NCBI GenBank assembly: GCA_965262505.1
Contig: CBDHFM010000030.1
Coordinates: 5,146,001-5,210,000 of the forward strand
Source: JACPPO01 sp965262505
GTDB lineage: Bacteria > Acidobacteriota > Vicinamibacteria > Vicinamibacterales > UBA2999
DNA: 64,000 nt
Direction: 5' to 3'
Shown: positions 39,435-48,713 of the stretch, piece by piece
How positions within the stretch are numbered: position 1 is the first letter of the stretch
Layout: every line of letters starts with the position of its first letter
The notes under the pieces: model-generated
Database searches by the model: none
What the model saw: only the letters and a program-made list of their open reading frames with translations
Told to the model about the DNA's origin: nothing
Position numbers and translations under genes: made by a program

Positions 39435-39584
39435 TTGATCGGCTACGCCCGCGCCTCGCGCGTCGTCGCCGTCAAGCTGGAGTACGCCATGTCGGTCAAT
39501 CGGGCCGAGCGCGACGCCCTTGCCAACATGCTCTCCGGCGATCGGAGCCGATCTGTGACGTGTGGTAGCGCTGGGCTTGGCGAT
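39435..39584 (+). pseudogene. Chimeric fragment: resolvase start fused to HNH nuclease tail
   Basis: Eight codons of a serine resolvase ('LIGYARAS') run directly into 'VKLEYAMSVNRAERDALANM', which closely parallels 'VKMEYGLSVDPAERDALEAL' near the C-terminus of the HNH protein at 35053-36059. Thus a second, mostly deleted copy of that nuclease lies here, joined at the resolvase site. No complete domain remains. Confidence 0.65.
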
Positions 39585-40001
39585 GGCGGCGACGACGACG
39601 GGGGCGGAGAGGCGGAGGACGACGACAGCCTTGAGCGCCGCCGTGTGCCTGGGCGTGGCCGGGCTTGTTCCCCGAGGCCGACCCCGTCGCGGCCCTCGTG
39701 CGGTTCCACACCCCGAACTTTTACACTGCCGTCGTCGCCTGGTGCTGCGTCGCGCCTGGCGTGGCCCTGGCCAACGACCAGCCGCTTGAACTTCACCACC
39801 ACGACTACGTCCTAAGCGGCGATGGGCCGATCACCGCGACTGCCACATCAGGCCGGACGTGGTGCTGATCTCGTAGGGTCAAGTAATCCGAATGTGTTCT
39901 CCCCGAACAGTTTCGGGGTTACTAGGCTCGGGCTAGGTTCGGCCAGGCGCTGTCGTGGATACGGACGAGCGTTTGAGACGCACGCAGTATGAGGCGCGAC
40001 G
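39585..40001. other. No intact gene
   Basis: About 420 bases. Overlapping frames follow the chimeric fragment, but none resembles a family. A small hairpin (CCCCGAA with TTCGGGG) at about 39900-39919 probably belongs to the left end region of the following transposase gene or is a weak terminator. Confidence 0.35.
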
Positions 40002-40785
40002 ATGGACTGGAAGACTATGCTGGCCTACATGACGGGCTCCGTCGATGAGGAGCTCCTCCGGAGGAACGAGTATCTCGCTGCGGAGAACCGCATCCTCAGG
40101 GCGCACATCCCTGGCCGCGTGACCCTGAGCGACGGAGAGCGCCGGACGTTGGCTCAGATTGGCAAGCGGCTTGGCCGCAAGGCCCTCGCGGAGATCGCAA
40201 GCGTTGTCCGGCCCGAGACAATCCTGGCCTGGCACCGGCGGCTGGTCGCCAAAAAGTTTGATGGCTCAAAGAAGCGAACCTATCCGGGGCGGCCCAGCGT
40301 GGATGGAACGATTGAGCAGCTGATTGTCCGGGTCGCCACCGACAACCGTGACTGGGGCTACGACCGCATCGCCGGGGCCCTCGCCAACCTCGGCTATGCG
40401 GTGAGCGACCAGACCGTCGGCAACATCCTGAAACGCCACGGCATTCCGCTTGCGCCGGCGCGCAAGCACACCACGACGTGGAAGGACTTCATTCGCGCCC
40501 ACCAGGAGGTACTGGCGGCGACGGATTTCTTCACGACCGAGGTGTGGACAGCGCGCGGCCTGGTGACGTATTACGTCGTGTTTGTCATCCATGTGGCGAC
40601 GCGTCGGGTTCAGATCGCGGGAGTAACCCCCTTCCCGGACGAACGCTGGATGACCCAAGTCGCGCGGAACCTCACGATGGCTGATGTGGGCGGCCTCGCC
40701 AACCATCGGTATCTGATTCACGATCGAGACGGCAAGTACTGCCCCGCGTTCGACGAGGCCGTCCGGGACGGTGGTGTGAGGCGTT
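40002..40785 (+). pseudogene. Integrase-core transposase cut by IS5
   Basis: About 260 residues of an rve-type transposase of a different lineage from the one at 22076. It has an N-terminal helical part ('EELLRRNEYLAAENRILRAH'), a helix-turn-helix ('GKRLGRKALAEIASVV') and a core with 'VLAATDFFTTEVW' (first Asp) and 'LIHDRDGKYCPAF' (second Asp). The Glu-containing end is missing because the IS5 element starts at 40780. That end is not found beyond the IS5, so the 3' part was deleted as well. Confidence 0.85.
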
Positions 40786-41861
40786 GTTGCATGAATACCC
40801 GTTGCGGGTAGGGCGGCGTGGCCCGCACTTCTCGGGACCCTCCGCAGGAGTCACACTACAGGGATGCAGTCGAAGGTCCATCCCCGATACAAGACGAAGT
40901 ACCGCGTTGTGAACTGGGCGGCCTATAACCGGGCCCTCGTTCGACGCGGCGATGTGACGGTGTGGCTGTCCTCGGAAGCGGTCGCTGCCTGGACGCCCCG
41001 CCAGAGCGGCCGGCGGGGTGGGCAGCGGCGCTACTCGGATCTCGCCATCGAGGCCGCCCTGACCCTGCGGCTCCTCTACCATCTCCCGCTGCGCCAGGCC
41101 GAAGGGTTCCTGCACGCCCTGTTCGGGATGATGCGCCTCGACCTCTCCGCCCCCGACTATACAACGCTCTCCCGGCGCAGTCAGCATCTGAGGCGCCGTC
41201 TGCGGCCGGTCCCGCCCGGCGAGGGCCTCCATCTCGTGCTCGACAGCACGGGGCTGTCCATCGTCGGGGCAGGTGAGTGGGCGGCCGCGAAACACGGTGG
41301 CTGCGGCCGGCGTGGCTGGCGGAAGCTCCACCTTGGCGTCGATCAGTCCGGCGTGATCCGTGTCCACACGTTGACCGAGGAGACGGGTGATGATGCGACC
41401 ACCGCCCTCGATCTGCTCACCGCGGTCGAGGGCCCTCTCGTGCGCGTCACCGCTGACGCCGCCTATGACACGGTCGCCGTCTACGAAACGGCGGGGGCGC
41501 GGGGGGCGACAGTCGTCGTCCCACCGGCCAGGACGGCGAACGTCTCTGGCCACGGCCCGCGGTCGCCCGCGCGGGATCGGACGATCACGTTGGTGAAGAC
41601 GCTCGGACGGCGCCAGTGGAAGAAGGCGTCAGGGTACCATCGTCAGAGCCGGGTGGAGAACACGTTCTTCCGCTACAAGTCCATCATCGGCGATGGCCTT
41701 CGCGCCCGGAGTCCAGCCGGGCACGGGAGTGAGGTCGTCCTCGGCTGTGAGATCCTCAATCGGATGACCGAGCTCGGCCGACCAGTGTCATATCGCATCG
41801 GCCAGTGAGGATCCTGTCGGTGGGCATCGTGCGGGCCAGTCACTATTCGTGCAACAACGCC
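40780..41861 (+). mobile_element. IS5-family insertion sequence
   Basis: A 1,082-bp element. The left end GGCGTTGTTGCATGAAT and the complement of the right end GGCGTTGTTGCACGAAT are terminal inverted repeats with one mismatch. It interrupts an older transposase gene and ends only 12 bases from the cytochrome c stop codon. Its termini match the MITE at 34824-35065. Confidence 0.92.
40864..41808 (+). CDS. IS5-family transposase
   Basis: A 314-residue DDE transposase. An N-terminal DUF4096-like region ('YRVVNWAAYNRALVRRGDV') leads to the core with 'HLVLDSTGLSI' (first Asp), 'RVTADAAYDTVAVYE' (second Asp) and 'GYHRQSRVENTFFRYK' (Glu in the YREK-like signature). Length is normal for the IS5 group. 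A single intact frame within good terminal repeats suggests that it is active and able to mobilise the related MITE. Confidence 0.93.
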   Translation: MQSKVHPRYKTKYRVVNWAAYNRALVRRGDVTVWLSSEAVAAWTPRQSGRRGGQRRYSDLAIEAALTLRLLYHLPLRQAEGFLHALFGMMRLDLSAPDYTTLSRRSQHLRRRLRPVPPGEGLHLVLDSTGLSIVGAGEWAAAKHGGCGRRGWRKLHLGVDQSGVIRVHTLTEETGDDATTALDLLTAVEGPLVRVTADAAYDTVAVYETAGARGATVVVPPARTANVSGHGPRSPARDRTITLVKTLGRRQWKKASGYHRQSRVENTFFRYKSIIGDGLRARSPAGHGSEVVLGCEILNRMTELGRPVSYRIGQ

Positions 41862-41872
41862 GTGCTCGGCTC

Positions 41873-42625
41873 CTACGGCCGTTGTTGGATGATGGTGCGG
41901 GCGAGACTTTGCGGATCGGGTCGAATGTCGTCATCTCCCGCGGGCATCCCGCCGACAGAGAGCATGTAGGCGATGACATCGACGTACTCTTCGTCGGTCA
42001 GAGAGGCCGGATTGTCTTCTGGCATCGTCGCGCGCGTGTATTCGAACAGTGTGGCAAGCGATCTTCCCTCCCAGCCGCGGAGGAACTGCGCCCGCGCCAG
42101 AGGAGGCGTTGACCGCATATCCGGATCGTCCGGAGCGCCATTCAATCTGCGGCCGTGACACAAGCCACAGGCACCGGAATACACTGCCTGGCCCCGTTCC
42201 GCCTGTGCCTCGGTGAATACGCCTTCCCAGACCGATGCCGTGTCGCCAATTACCTCAAGCTCCTCCAGGACCGCTGCCACTTCGTCGGTGCTTACACGTC
42301 CGAAGTCGTTGGCCCACGCGTTGCGAACGTAGTTTGCCAGGGAGGAGATTTCCTCCGCCCCCAGATCAGGGAATGGGGGCATCGTGCCTTCGCCCTGGTG
42401 GATATGGCTGACAATCCGAGCAGCGTCCCCGAGCTGGTCATTGCCGATCAAGGTCGGGAAGGTGGGCGGATCCCCTGCGCCGGAGTCCTTATGGCAAAGC
42501 GCGCAGTTATCTTGGTAGAGCTGTTGCCCCTGCTCAAATTGGACCGTGTCGACCACTTGCTGAGCAACGGCAAGCGGTGCAATAACAAACGCGAGACCCA
42601 GAACACCAACCACAATCTTCAACAT
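41873..42625 (-). CDS. Di-haem cytochrome c
   Basis: A 250-residue periplasmic electron carrier. The signal peptide is residues 1-21. The first haem site CALCH is at 41-45 with a likely Met ligand in 'GTMPPF' (Met82); the second, CGLCH, is at 153-157 with a Met in 'ATMPED'. Each half is a separate class-I cytochrome c domain. It is the last of three minus-strand genes, following the Ig-like protein and the Tat-exported FAD oxidoreductase at short spacing, so it probably accepts electrons from that flavoenzyme. Confidence 0.92.
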   Translation of the reverse strand: MLKIVVGVLGLAFVIAPLAVAQQVVDTVQFEQGQQLYQDNCALCHKDSGAGDPPTFPTLIGNDQLGDAARIVSHIHQGEGTMPPFPDLGAEEISSLANYVRNAWANDFGRVSTDEVAAVLEELEVIGDTASVWEGVFTEAQAERGQAVYSGACGLCHGRRLNGAPDDPDMRSTPPLARAQFLRGWEGRSLATLFEYTRATMPEDNPASLTDEEYVDVIAYMLSVGGMPAGDDDIRPDPQSLARTIIQQRP

Positions 42626-42661
42626 CAGAATTGCTCTTCCAATTCGTGGCGGCGTTCGGGA

Positions 42662-43606
42662 TCAGGACCAGATATCGGCATCCGATAGCCCCAGGTCCAC
42701 GGCAAGCTCCGCCCTGATAGCAATGTCAGTCTCCACTTCGCCGTCCCTGCGAAAGGGGAAATAATTCTTCCCGGAAACAAAGAGTCTGTACTCGCCCTTC
42801 GGGACCCTCACCTGGGCCACGCCACGCTCGTCCGTGAAGGCTCGGTAGGGGTGGACCACAACCTTGGCACCTTTGACCGGGGTCTGACTTTCCATGTCTA
42901 TGGCTTCGACCGTCAAGACGCACTCGGGCGTGGGCACAACTCTTACGCTAAAACTGGCGATACACTCGGCGTGCGGGACATCCAGGCCGGCCCCTGTAGC
43001 CTTGGCTTCCCATGCATAGAGCCCCTCGGTGTCAGGGGCCGTCAGGTCCACCTCCGTATAGTAAAGGGCGGCGGTGTCGGGCCAAGGGGCATCGCTCAGT
43101 GTGGCCCTCGCCAGCTTTTTCCCTTCGTGGTCGCGGACCTCCAGGGCCCAACCGTCGGGCCGGCACTCGGCGGAGCACTTGACCCCGAACTTGATGCTGA
43201 AGTTCTCGCCGCATTCGATGGTCGACGGCGCGTCCCATACGACGACTTGCGTGCTGTGCGGTTTGACGCTGAATGAAAACGACGCAGACCTTTGCTCATA
43301 CGAAATGCCTGCCTGCGCATGTGACGGGCACACGGCCAGCCATGTATAGGCCCCCGGCCTGACCGGCGCCTTCACCACGAACTCACTCGTCTCGTTGGTC
43401 TCACCGTCGAATGCGGTCAGCTCGACGCTCTCTGCCAAAGTGCCGTCTTGGTCCTTGATCAGGAGAGTCCTTCCCCGCAGGTCTCCTGCCGGGGAGCATG
43501 ACACCGTGCCCTTCAGAGTCATGTCGGCGCCGGCATCGACTTCACCGGGGGACACCTCGCAGCTCAACGCGCTGATCTTGACCGTCGCATCGTCTTTTGG
43601 GGTCAT
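42662..43606 (-). CDS. Ig-like/carboxypeptidase-regulatory-like domain protein
   Basis: A 314-residue all-beta protein. Three domains are discernible: two similar beta-sandwiches (about 5-110 and 115-220), each with paired cysteines, and a C-terminal carboxypeptidase-regulatory-like domain. The last is marked by 'GAKVVVHPYRAFTDERGVAQ' and 'VPKGEYRLFVSGKNYFPF'. No signal peptide is apparent from ATG 43606, which is odd for such a composition; a further-upstream start is blocked. It sits between the flavoprotein and the cytochrome and could scaffold them, but I know no named family for it. Confidence 0.75.
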   Translation of the reverse strand: MTPKDDATVKISALSCEVSPGEVDAGADMTLKGTVSCSPAGDLRGRTLLIKDQDGTLAESVELTAFDGETNETSEFVVKAPVRPGAYTWLAVCPSHAQAGISYEQRSASFSFSVKPHSTQVVVWDAPSTIECGENFSIKFGVKCSAECRPDGWALEVRDHEGKKLARATLSDAPWPDTAALYYTEVDLTAPDTEGLYAWEAKATGAGLDVPHAECIASFSVRVVPTPECVLTVEAIDMESQTPVKGAKVVVHPYRAFTDERGVAQVRVPKGEYRLFVSGKNYFPFRRDGEVETDIAIRAELAVDLGLSDADIWS

Positions 43607-43654
43607 CGGCGGTTAGTTCTTCCGGTGGGATCGGACTCCCACCGGAAATCAATG

Positions 43655-45745
43655 TCACGCCTGGCTGGATGGCTCTTCGCCGGCATGCGTCCCGGCGATA
43701 TAGCCATGGACGTGACTCTTGCCCAAGCCATGCTTGTTGAAGCCGCCCACGGCCTCGCCTCCGGCATAGAGACCGGGAATGACTTGGCCCTGCATGTCGA
43801 CGACCTGTTGCCGGCCGTTGACCCGCAGGCCGCCATAGGAATCGTGCCAGATCACCATGATCGAAAGCGCGTAGAAAGGCGGCGTGGCGATGCGGTTCAT
43901 GGGTGCATCGGCGTGGCGTTCGAATTCGGGATCGGTGCCGGCGTCCACATAACCGTTCCAGACGTCCACAGTCTCGGACAGATATTTCAGCGGCACGCGC
44001 TGGAACTCATGGCCCGCGGCGATCTTTGCGGCCAGGTCCTCTATCGTATCGGCTTTGAAGAAGTAGCCGTTGTCGGACACATAGGGGTACCAAAGCTCCC
44101 ACCCCGTACGGTCGACCGCATCCTGGTCGAAGATCGCCCAAAGCGGCCCGGAGTAGTAGTCCGGAGCCTGCGATCCCTCGTTTAACGCCAGCGCGGCGTC
44201 GAGGCCGTGGTCGTAGTTGTACATCTCCCTGACCCACTCCTTCCGGCAATTGCGCCAGTCGAGCGGCGTGTGCTCAAGCCCCTGGCCCGGGGCGCCACCG
44301 TCGCCCGGGTAGCGGTTTAAACCGGGTCTGACGGGAAGACGGACCTCGCTGAAGAAACGCTTCCCAACCTGGTTCACGGCGATAAACTCTTCGAAGCCGG
44401 CGTTGCCGACATTGATCCCCGCGGAGCCGCGGAAACCGAAAGTCGGGTGACCGGGCATCATCGCGGTATACGCATCACGGGTGCCCAGGCGCGTGGAGAG
44501 GTGGAACGTCGTGCCATAGGAGAGGTTCTGCTGCATGCCCGCGAGGTTGGCGCCAACCCTCAAGCCGGCCTTGAGGGCGCTTGCGTCCTGACCATGGGGG
44601 CCCTGCAGGGCCACACCGCTTGTCGGGAAGGCGGGTTCCCGCAGGGCGGGGTAGAACATGCTGCGGACCTCGGGATTGCCGGCGTGACCGCCGCTGGCAA
44701 GGACGACCCCCCGGCGGGCCCTGATGTTCACCGTCTCCCGCCGCTCGTCGATATTGCCGTTCTGCCAATAGCTCTGCATAAGCTCGCCGGTTTCAGGGTG
44801 TCGTCGCGGCGAATACTGTGCCGTGATCCCCAGAATTCTGCCCGAGAAAGGCTGCTCACGTACGAGGTCGTCAAAACGGCGGTGAAGCATGAACTCGACG
44901 CCTTTTTCGCGGGCCGAGAACTCCAGCGGCCGGGAGAGGGCGACTCCGTTCCCCACGGCATTGGGTCCGGCAAAGCGGCTCATGTCCGTCATCTGCACCG
45001 GGGCGAATGCGCTCGTGCGCTCGGGATCGGCACGGCCGGCATCCTCCGCGGTGATGGTTCCCGCCTTCATGTCCGTCTTATCGCCCAGCATGAGGAAGCA
45101 GCGCGCTCCCCGTGCGCGCGACAAGCCTCCGCCGCCATGCGTGCCGTTGACCCGCGTGAACCGGACATAGTTGTCGATCATGAATTGCCGGGTGGCCGGG
45201 CAGTTCTCGGCCCAGGCGCGCACCAGCTCCCGCTCGTTGTACCTGTATGGGCTCTGGGATTTGGGGTCGACGACCGACCAGTCGGTGATGTCGGTGAACA
45301 GGAGATCGACACTGTCGTCGAGTTCTTCCGGATCCTCGACCGGAGCTACGGTGACAAACCCTTCTTTGTCGCTTTCACCATTGATGTCCCTGAGCTGGAC
45401 TGGGTCGCCGCCGCCGAGCGACACGAAGGAGCCGCTGTGCAGCATCCGGCCGCCAAGGTCGAAATTCTGATCGACCACCAGCACACTGGCCCCGAGATCC
45501 GTCGCGCGAATGGCCGCAGTCAGGCCGGCGCACCCGCCCCCCGCGATGACAACATCCACTTCATAGTCCCAGACGATGCCTTCAGCGCCAGTCGAGGCGC
45601 CTTGCGCTTGTGCCTTTTCTGGCTGGAGCAGCGCGGCCGCACCCAGCCCGGCGGCAGCCCCCTTTTTGACGAAATCTCGTCTGTTGAGACTGTTCTTGTT
45701 CTGAAGTTTCGGATCGTTAGGATTATTGTCGCGTTTCTTGCCCAT
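43655..45745 (-). CDS. Tat-exported FAD-dependent oxidoreductase
   Basis: A 696-residue flavoprotein of the FAD_binding_2 / fumarate-reductase-like class. A Tat signal ('NRRDFVKKGAAAGLGAAALL', 21-40) is followed by the dinucleotide-binding 'VVIAGGGCAGLTAAI' (65-79), a mid-domain 'VVLASGGHAGNPEV' and a C-terminal 'PGLYAGGEAVGGFNKHGLG' that closes the FAD site. This resembles ketosteroid dehydrogenases and flavocytochrome c subunits. ATG 45745 is right, since the longer upstream frame runs through a tRNA fragment. With the cytochrome downstream it forms a likely periplasmic dehydrogenase; the substrate is unknown. Confidence 0.88.
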   Translation of the reverse strand: MGKKRDNNPNDPKLQNKNSLNRRDFVKKGAAAGLGAAALLQPEKAQAQGASTGAEGIVWDYEVDVVIAGGGCAGLTAAIRATDLGASVLVVDQNFDLGGRMLHSGSFVSLGGGDPVQLRDINGESDKEGFVTVAPVEDPEELDDSVDLLFTDITDWSVVDPKSQSPYRYNERELVRAWAENCPATRQFMIDNYVRFTRVNGTHGGGGLSRARGARCFLMLGDKTDMKAGTITAEDAGRADPERTSAFAPVQMTDMSRFAGPNAVGNGVALSRPLEFSAREKGVEFMLHRRFDDLVREQPFSGRILGITAQYSPRRHPETGELMQSYWQNGNIDERRETVNIRARRGVVLASGGHAGNPEVRSMFYPALREPAFPTSGVALQGPHGQDASALKAGLRVGANLAGMQQNLSYGTTFHLSTRLGTRDAYTAMMPGHPTFGFRGSAGINVGNAGFEEFIAVNQVGKRFFSEVRLPVRPGLNRYPGDGGAPGQGLEHTPLDWRNCRKEWVREMYNYDHGLDAALALNEGSQAPDYYSGPLWAIFDQDAVDRTGWELWYPYVSDNGYFFKADTIEDLAAKIAAGHEFQRVPLKYLSETVDVWNGYVDAGTDPEFERHADAPMNRIATPPFYALSIMVIWHDSYGGLRVNGRQQVVDMQGQVIPGLYAGGEAVGGFNKHGLGKSHVHGYIAGTHAGEEPSSQA

Positions 45746-45811
45746 GTTGAGTCCTCCCGGCGTTGTCAACTTAACATCGGTCGACAGCGGAGGATAGAAA
45801 AAAAGGTATTG

Positions 45812-45848
45812 TCGGGGGTCGAAGGTTCGAATCCTGCCGGGCGCGCCA
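45812..45848 (+). other. tRNA 3'-end fragment (tRNA-Arg-like), probable att scar
   Basis: The stretch contains a T-loop GGTTCGAATCC and ends CGGGCGCGCCA, which is the acceptor strand, discriminator and CCA of a tRNA, most like tRNA-Arg. No matching 5' acceptor strand (GCGCCCG) or anticodon arm lies in the 60 bases upstream, so it is a 3' fragment only. Such fragments are left as one end of elements integrated into tRNA genes. Confidence 0.7.
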
Positions 45849-46026
45849 TTTCCTAAAGAATTCGCGAGGTCGTGAAACGCCTCCGCGAAATTCGGCGACA
45901 CTTGCGCGGCTCACCGCGACCGGTCGGAACCTACCAACTGAAATACTTTGCGCAGTTTCCGGCCCAGTTTTGAGACCATAAGCCTCTACCAACATCCTTC
46001 CGATGACCGAGAAACCTAAGCTTGGA

Positions 46027-47475
46027 CTAGGTGCCACAGAAAGTTTCGTGGATGATTTCTTCTGGGCGCGGTGGCGTTTCGAGATCAGCGTATTCGACCT
46101 GGTCAGCGTAGGGCGCGGCCAGCGCGTCGACGAGACGGTGGAACGGGGCGAAGTCGCTATCATAGGCGCACTGGATGGCTTGCTCGATGCGGTGATTACG
46201 CGGGATTAGGATCGGGTTAGCAGCGCGCATGTCGGCGAGGTGTTTGGCGGGGTCGGCTTCGCTACGCCATTTGGCGAACCATTTTTCGAAAGTCTCACTG
46301 CTGGAAAACATCGCAGTTAGCATTTCAGAATCTTCTCCGCCGGCAACACGCGTGAGGTGACGGAAAAAGAGCGTAAAATCGGCCTCTTGGGCGGCAAGTA
46401 GATCGAGGCACTCCCCAATGAGCTCGACTGGCGCCTCAGCTGGGAGGCCCAATTTGGCGCGAAAACGGGCGATGTATTGGCCGCCGAACCGTTCCGGATA
46501 TCCGGAGAGCGCGGCTTCGGCTTTCTTGGTCGCTTTGCCAGGATCCTCAGACAACAGTGGCAGCAGGGTTTCCGCGAAACGGGTGAGGTTCCAGAGCCCG
46601 ATGTCGGGCTGGTTGCCCCAGGCATAGCGCCCACCGGAGTCGATGGAACTGAAGACGGACTGCGAGTGGAAGGCGTCCATGAACGCGCACGGGCCATAGT
46701 CGATCGTCTCCCCAGAAATGGCGGTATTGTCCGTGTTCATCACACCGTGGATGAAGCCGAGAGACATCCACTGGGCGATCAGATCCGCTTGGGCAGCCGC
46801 GACCAACTCTAACAAAGACACATAAGGATCTGGCGCGTCGCTGGCATCCGAGTAGTGCCTGGCAATGGCATGTTGGGCGAGCAGTCGCAGGGCATCGATA
46901 TCGTTACGTGCTAGAAAATATTGAAAAGTCCCGACGCGAATGTGACTTGTAGCAACGCGAGTGAACACAGCACCGGCGAGCGGGCCTTCTTGGCGCATTA
47001 CTCTTTCGCCGGTGGTAACAGCGGCGAGCGCCCGGGTCGTGGGAACCCCGAGCGCGGCCATGGCTTCGCTGACAATGTATTCGCGGATCACCGGGCCGAG
47101 CGCAGATTTGCCATCGCCGCCGCGCGAGAATGGCGTGTGCCCTGAACCCTTCAACTGCAGATCGTGCCGTGCGCCGTCGATGTCGATGACTTCGCCGAGC
47201 AGGAGGGCGCGGCCGTCGCCAAGTCGTGGCGAGAATCCGCCGAACTGGTGGCCAGCATAGGCTTGTGCAATCGGCTCGGCACCCTCGGGAATCGCGTTGC
47301 CCGCGAGCATCGCGACGCCGTCAGCTGATTCCAGCCAGTCGGCGTCGATCGAGAGCTTTGCCGCTAGTTCGTGGTTGAGACGGACGAGCTTCGGTTCCGG
47401 AACATGGGCGGGTTCCTGTTTGGCGAAGAAACGCTCTGGTAGCTGTGCGTAGGTGTTGTCGAAGGGAATGTTCAT
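46027..47475 (-). CDS. selO: Protein adenylyltransferase SelO (YdiU)
   Basis: A 482-residue pseudokinase-fold enzyme that AMPylates protein substrates. The opening 'NTYAQLPERFF', the nucleotide-binding 'AGHQFGGFSPRLGDGRALLLGE', 'LKGSGHTPFSRGGDGKSALG' and 'GFIHGVMNTDNTAISGETIDYG' are all signature SelO segments (longer ones are cited here by position: about 70-90, 107-126 and 238-258). The C-terminus ends 'ETFCGT', with Cys at the position of selenocysteine in eukaryotic SelO. Length is normal and the gene is complete. It stands alone, with no operon partner. Confidence 0.97.
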   Translation of the reverse strand: MNIPFDNTYAQLPERFFAKQEPAHVPEPKLVRLNHELAAKLSIDADWLESADGVAMLAGNAIPEGAEPIAQAYAGHQFGGFSPRLGDGRALLLGEVIDIDGARHDLQLKGSGHTPFSRGGDGKSALGPVIREYIVSEAMAALGVPTTRALAAVTTGERVMRQEGPLAGAVFTRVATSHIRVGTFQYFLARNDIDALRLLAQHAIARHYSDASDAPDPYVSLLELVAAAQADLIAQWMSLGFIHGVMNTDNTAISGETIDYGPCAFMDAFHSQSVFSSIDSGGRYAWGNQPDIGLWNLTRFAETLLPLLSEDPGKATKKAEAALSGYPERFGGQYIARFRAKLGLPAEAPVELIGECLDLLAAQEADFTLFFRHLTRVAGGEDSEMLTAMFSSSETFEKWFAKWRSEADPAKHLADMRAANPILIPRNHRIEQAIQCAYDSDFAPFHRLVDALAAPYADQVEYADLETPPRPEEIIHETFCGT

Positions 47476-47591
47476 TGAACCAACGTGTCACCCTCACCTA
47501 TTCCACGCACAGCGAGGGGGGCCTCACCGAAAAGGACTTCGCCGAGGCGGCGATGGCTGACCGGCTGACCTAGGCTTGACGGTGGAGTCAA

Positions 47592-48083
47592 CTAGAAGAA
47601 GGCACGGGCGTGCCACGAGTTGGCCAGGCGTGTCTCCCACCGGCCCCCCCGGATATCGCCTACGCGAGTCAGCGTGTTGTCAAAGACCGTCGTCTCAAAA
47701 TCCACCTTCCCCGCGGCGGCGAGCTTGGCGAATTGGTCGCGTGGCACCCGCTCGATGTCCGATCCCTGCCGGAACATGACCGGTGTGTGGTTGACCAACT
47801 CGATTCCAATCTCCTGCGCCAAGGCTGTCGTCTGACGGAAAAGCGCGTCGATCGAACAGCCAGATGCCCCAGCCTTCCGCTGGTCGACGGCCACGAACAA
47901 GAACCGGTCGTATCGCAACTCCCGCCCGGCTGTCAGCGCCACGTCGTGCGCCCCCCACTGACCGATAAACCGGTCGACCTCCGCCAACAACCGAGCCTGC
48001 TCTGCTTCGCTCAGAGCCCGGTCTGCCGGGAAGATCCACAGCCGGGCATCATCGGGAAGCTGATCGAAGTCGACTCGCGGCAT
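47592..48083 (-). CDS. Conserved protein of unknown function
   Basis: A 163-residue cytosolic protein of a conserved family, often annotated (without evidence) as 'ABC transporter ATPase', though no P-loop is present. Recognisable conserved segments are 'ARLWIFPADRALSEAE', 'FIGQWGAHDVAL', 'FVAVDQRKAGASGCSIDALF' and a C-terminal 'WETRLANSWHARAF'. The gene is divergent from the bacilliredoxin gene, with a shared promoter region of about 110 bases. Confidence 0.8.
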   Translation of the reverse strand: MPRVDFDQLPDDARLWIFPADRALSEAEQARLLAEVDRFIGQWGAHDVALTAGRELRYDRFLFVAVDQRKAGASGCSIDALFRQTTALAQEIGIELVNHTPVMFRQGSDIERVPRDQFAKLAAAGKVDFETTVFDNTLTRVGDIRGGRWETRLANSWHARAFF

Positions 48084-48195
48084 GGGTTTGTCCTCCTGCT
48101 TGCGCAGGTTCCCTCTCGAGTGATATCAGATTAATATTGTCGTATATTATGACCACGATGTAAATCGAGTTGGTGTTGAAACAGGAGAACACGAG

Positions 48196-48639
48196 ATGCC
48201 CTATCCGGAATCCTTCATCGGCCCCATGCGGGAGGATCTGACGCGCCTGGGCGTGCAGGAGCTACGAACATCTGATGCGGTCGACGCGGTCGTGCGACAG
48301 AAGTCGGCCACCGTCATGGTGGTGGTGAACTCGATGTGCGGGTGCGCGGCGGGCAAAGCTCGTCCCGGCGTGGCACTCGCGCTTCGGCACTCCGTCACGC
48401 CGGACGTCGTGGCGACGGTCTTCGCCGGTGGCGACATCGAAGCCACGGAGCGGGTGCGCAGCTATTGCGCCGGGCACCCACCCTCGTCACCTTCGGTCGT
48501 AATCCTTCGCGAGGGCCAGCTGCTGTACATGTTGGAGCGGCATCAAATCGAAAACCAGACTGCTGAGACGATCGCGCACAACCTCACGGAGGCGTTCGAT
48601 ACGTTCTGCGCCCCCACCACGCAGCGGGTGCAGGCGTAG
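48196..48639 (+). CDS. Bacilliredoxin (BrxA/BrxB family)
   Basis: A 147-residue thioredoxin-fold protein of the YphP/YqiW family. The active-site motif is CGC in 'NSMCGCAAGKARPG' (about residues 52-54). Bacilliredoxins remove bacillithiol from mixed disulfides. The start ATG 48196 is preceded by a strong AGGAG. An A/T-rich promoter-like stretch (48120-48160, ATATCAG... and TATATTATG) lies upstream. Family length and all motif residues are normal. Confidence 0.93.
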   Translation: MPYPESFIGPMREDLTRLGVQELRTSDAVDAVVRQKSATVMVVVNSMCGCAAGKARPGVALALRHSVTPDVVATVFAGGDIEATERVRSYCAGHPPSSPSVVILREGQLLYMLERHQIENQTAETIAHNLTEAFDTFCAPTTQRVQA

Positions 48640-48713
48640 TCCTTTCGGCACTGTCAAGCTGCAGGCAGTGTGGCGTTGCTCGAAACATCGGAGTTCAAAA
48701 AAGCAGCGTGACG

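Noticed and set aside
44447..45856. 469-codon plus-strand frame opposite the FAD oxidoreductase
   Set aside because: Antisense shadow; its end also runs through the tRNA fragment.
45746..45901. N-terminal extension of the FAD oxidoreductase
   Set aside because: The added residues are the translation of the tRNA fragment (a well-known annotation artefact); the Tat signal starts properly at 45745.
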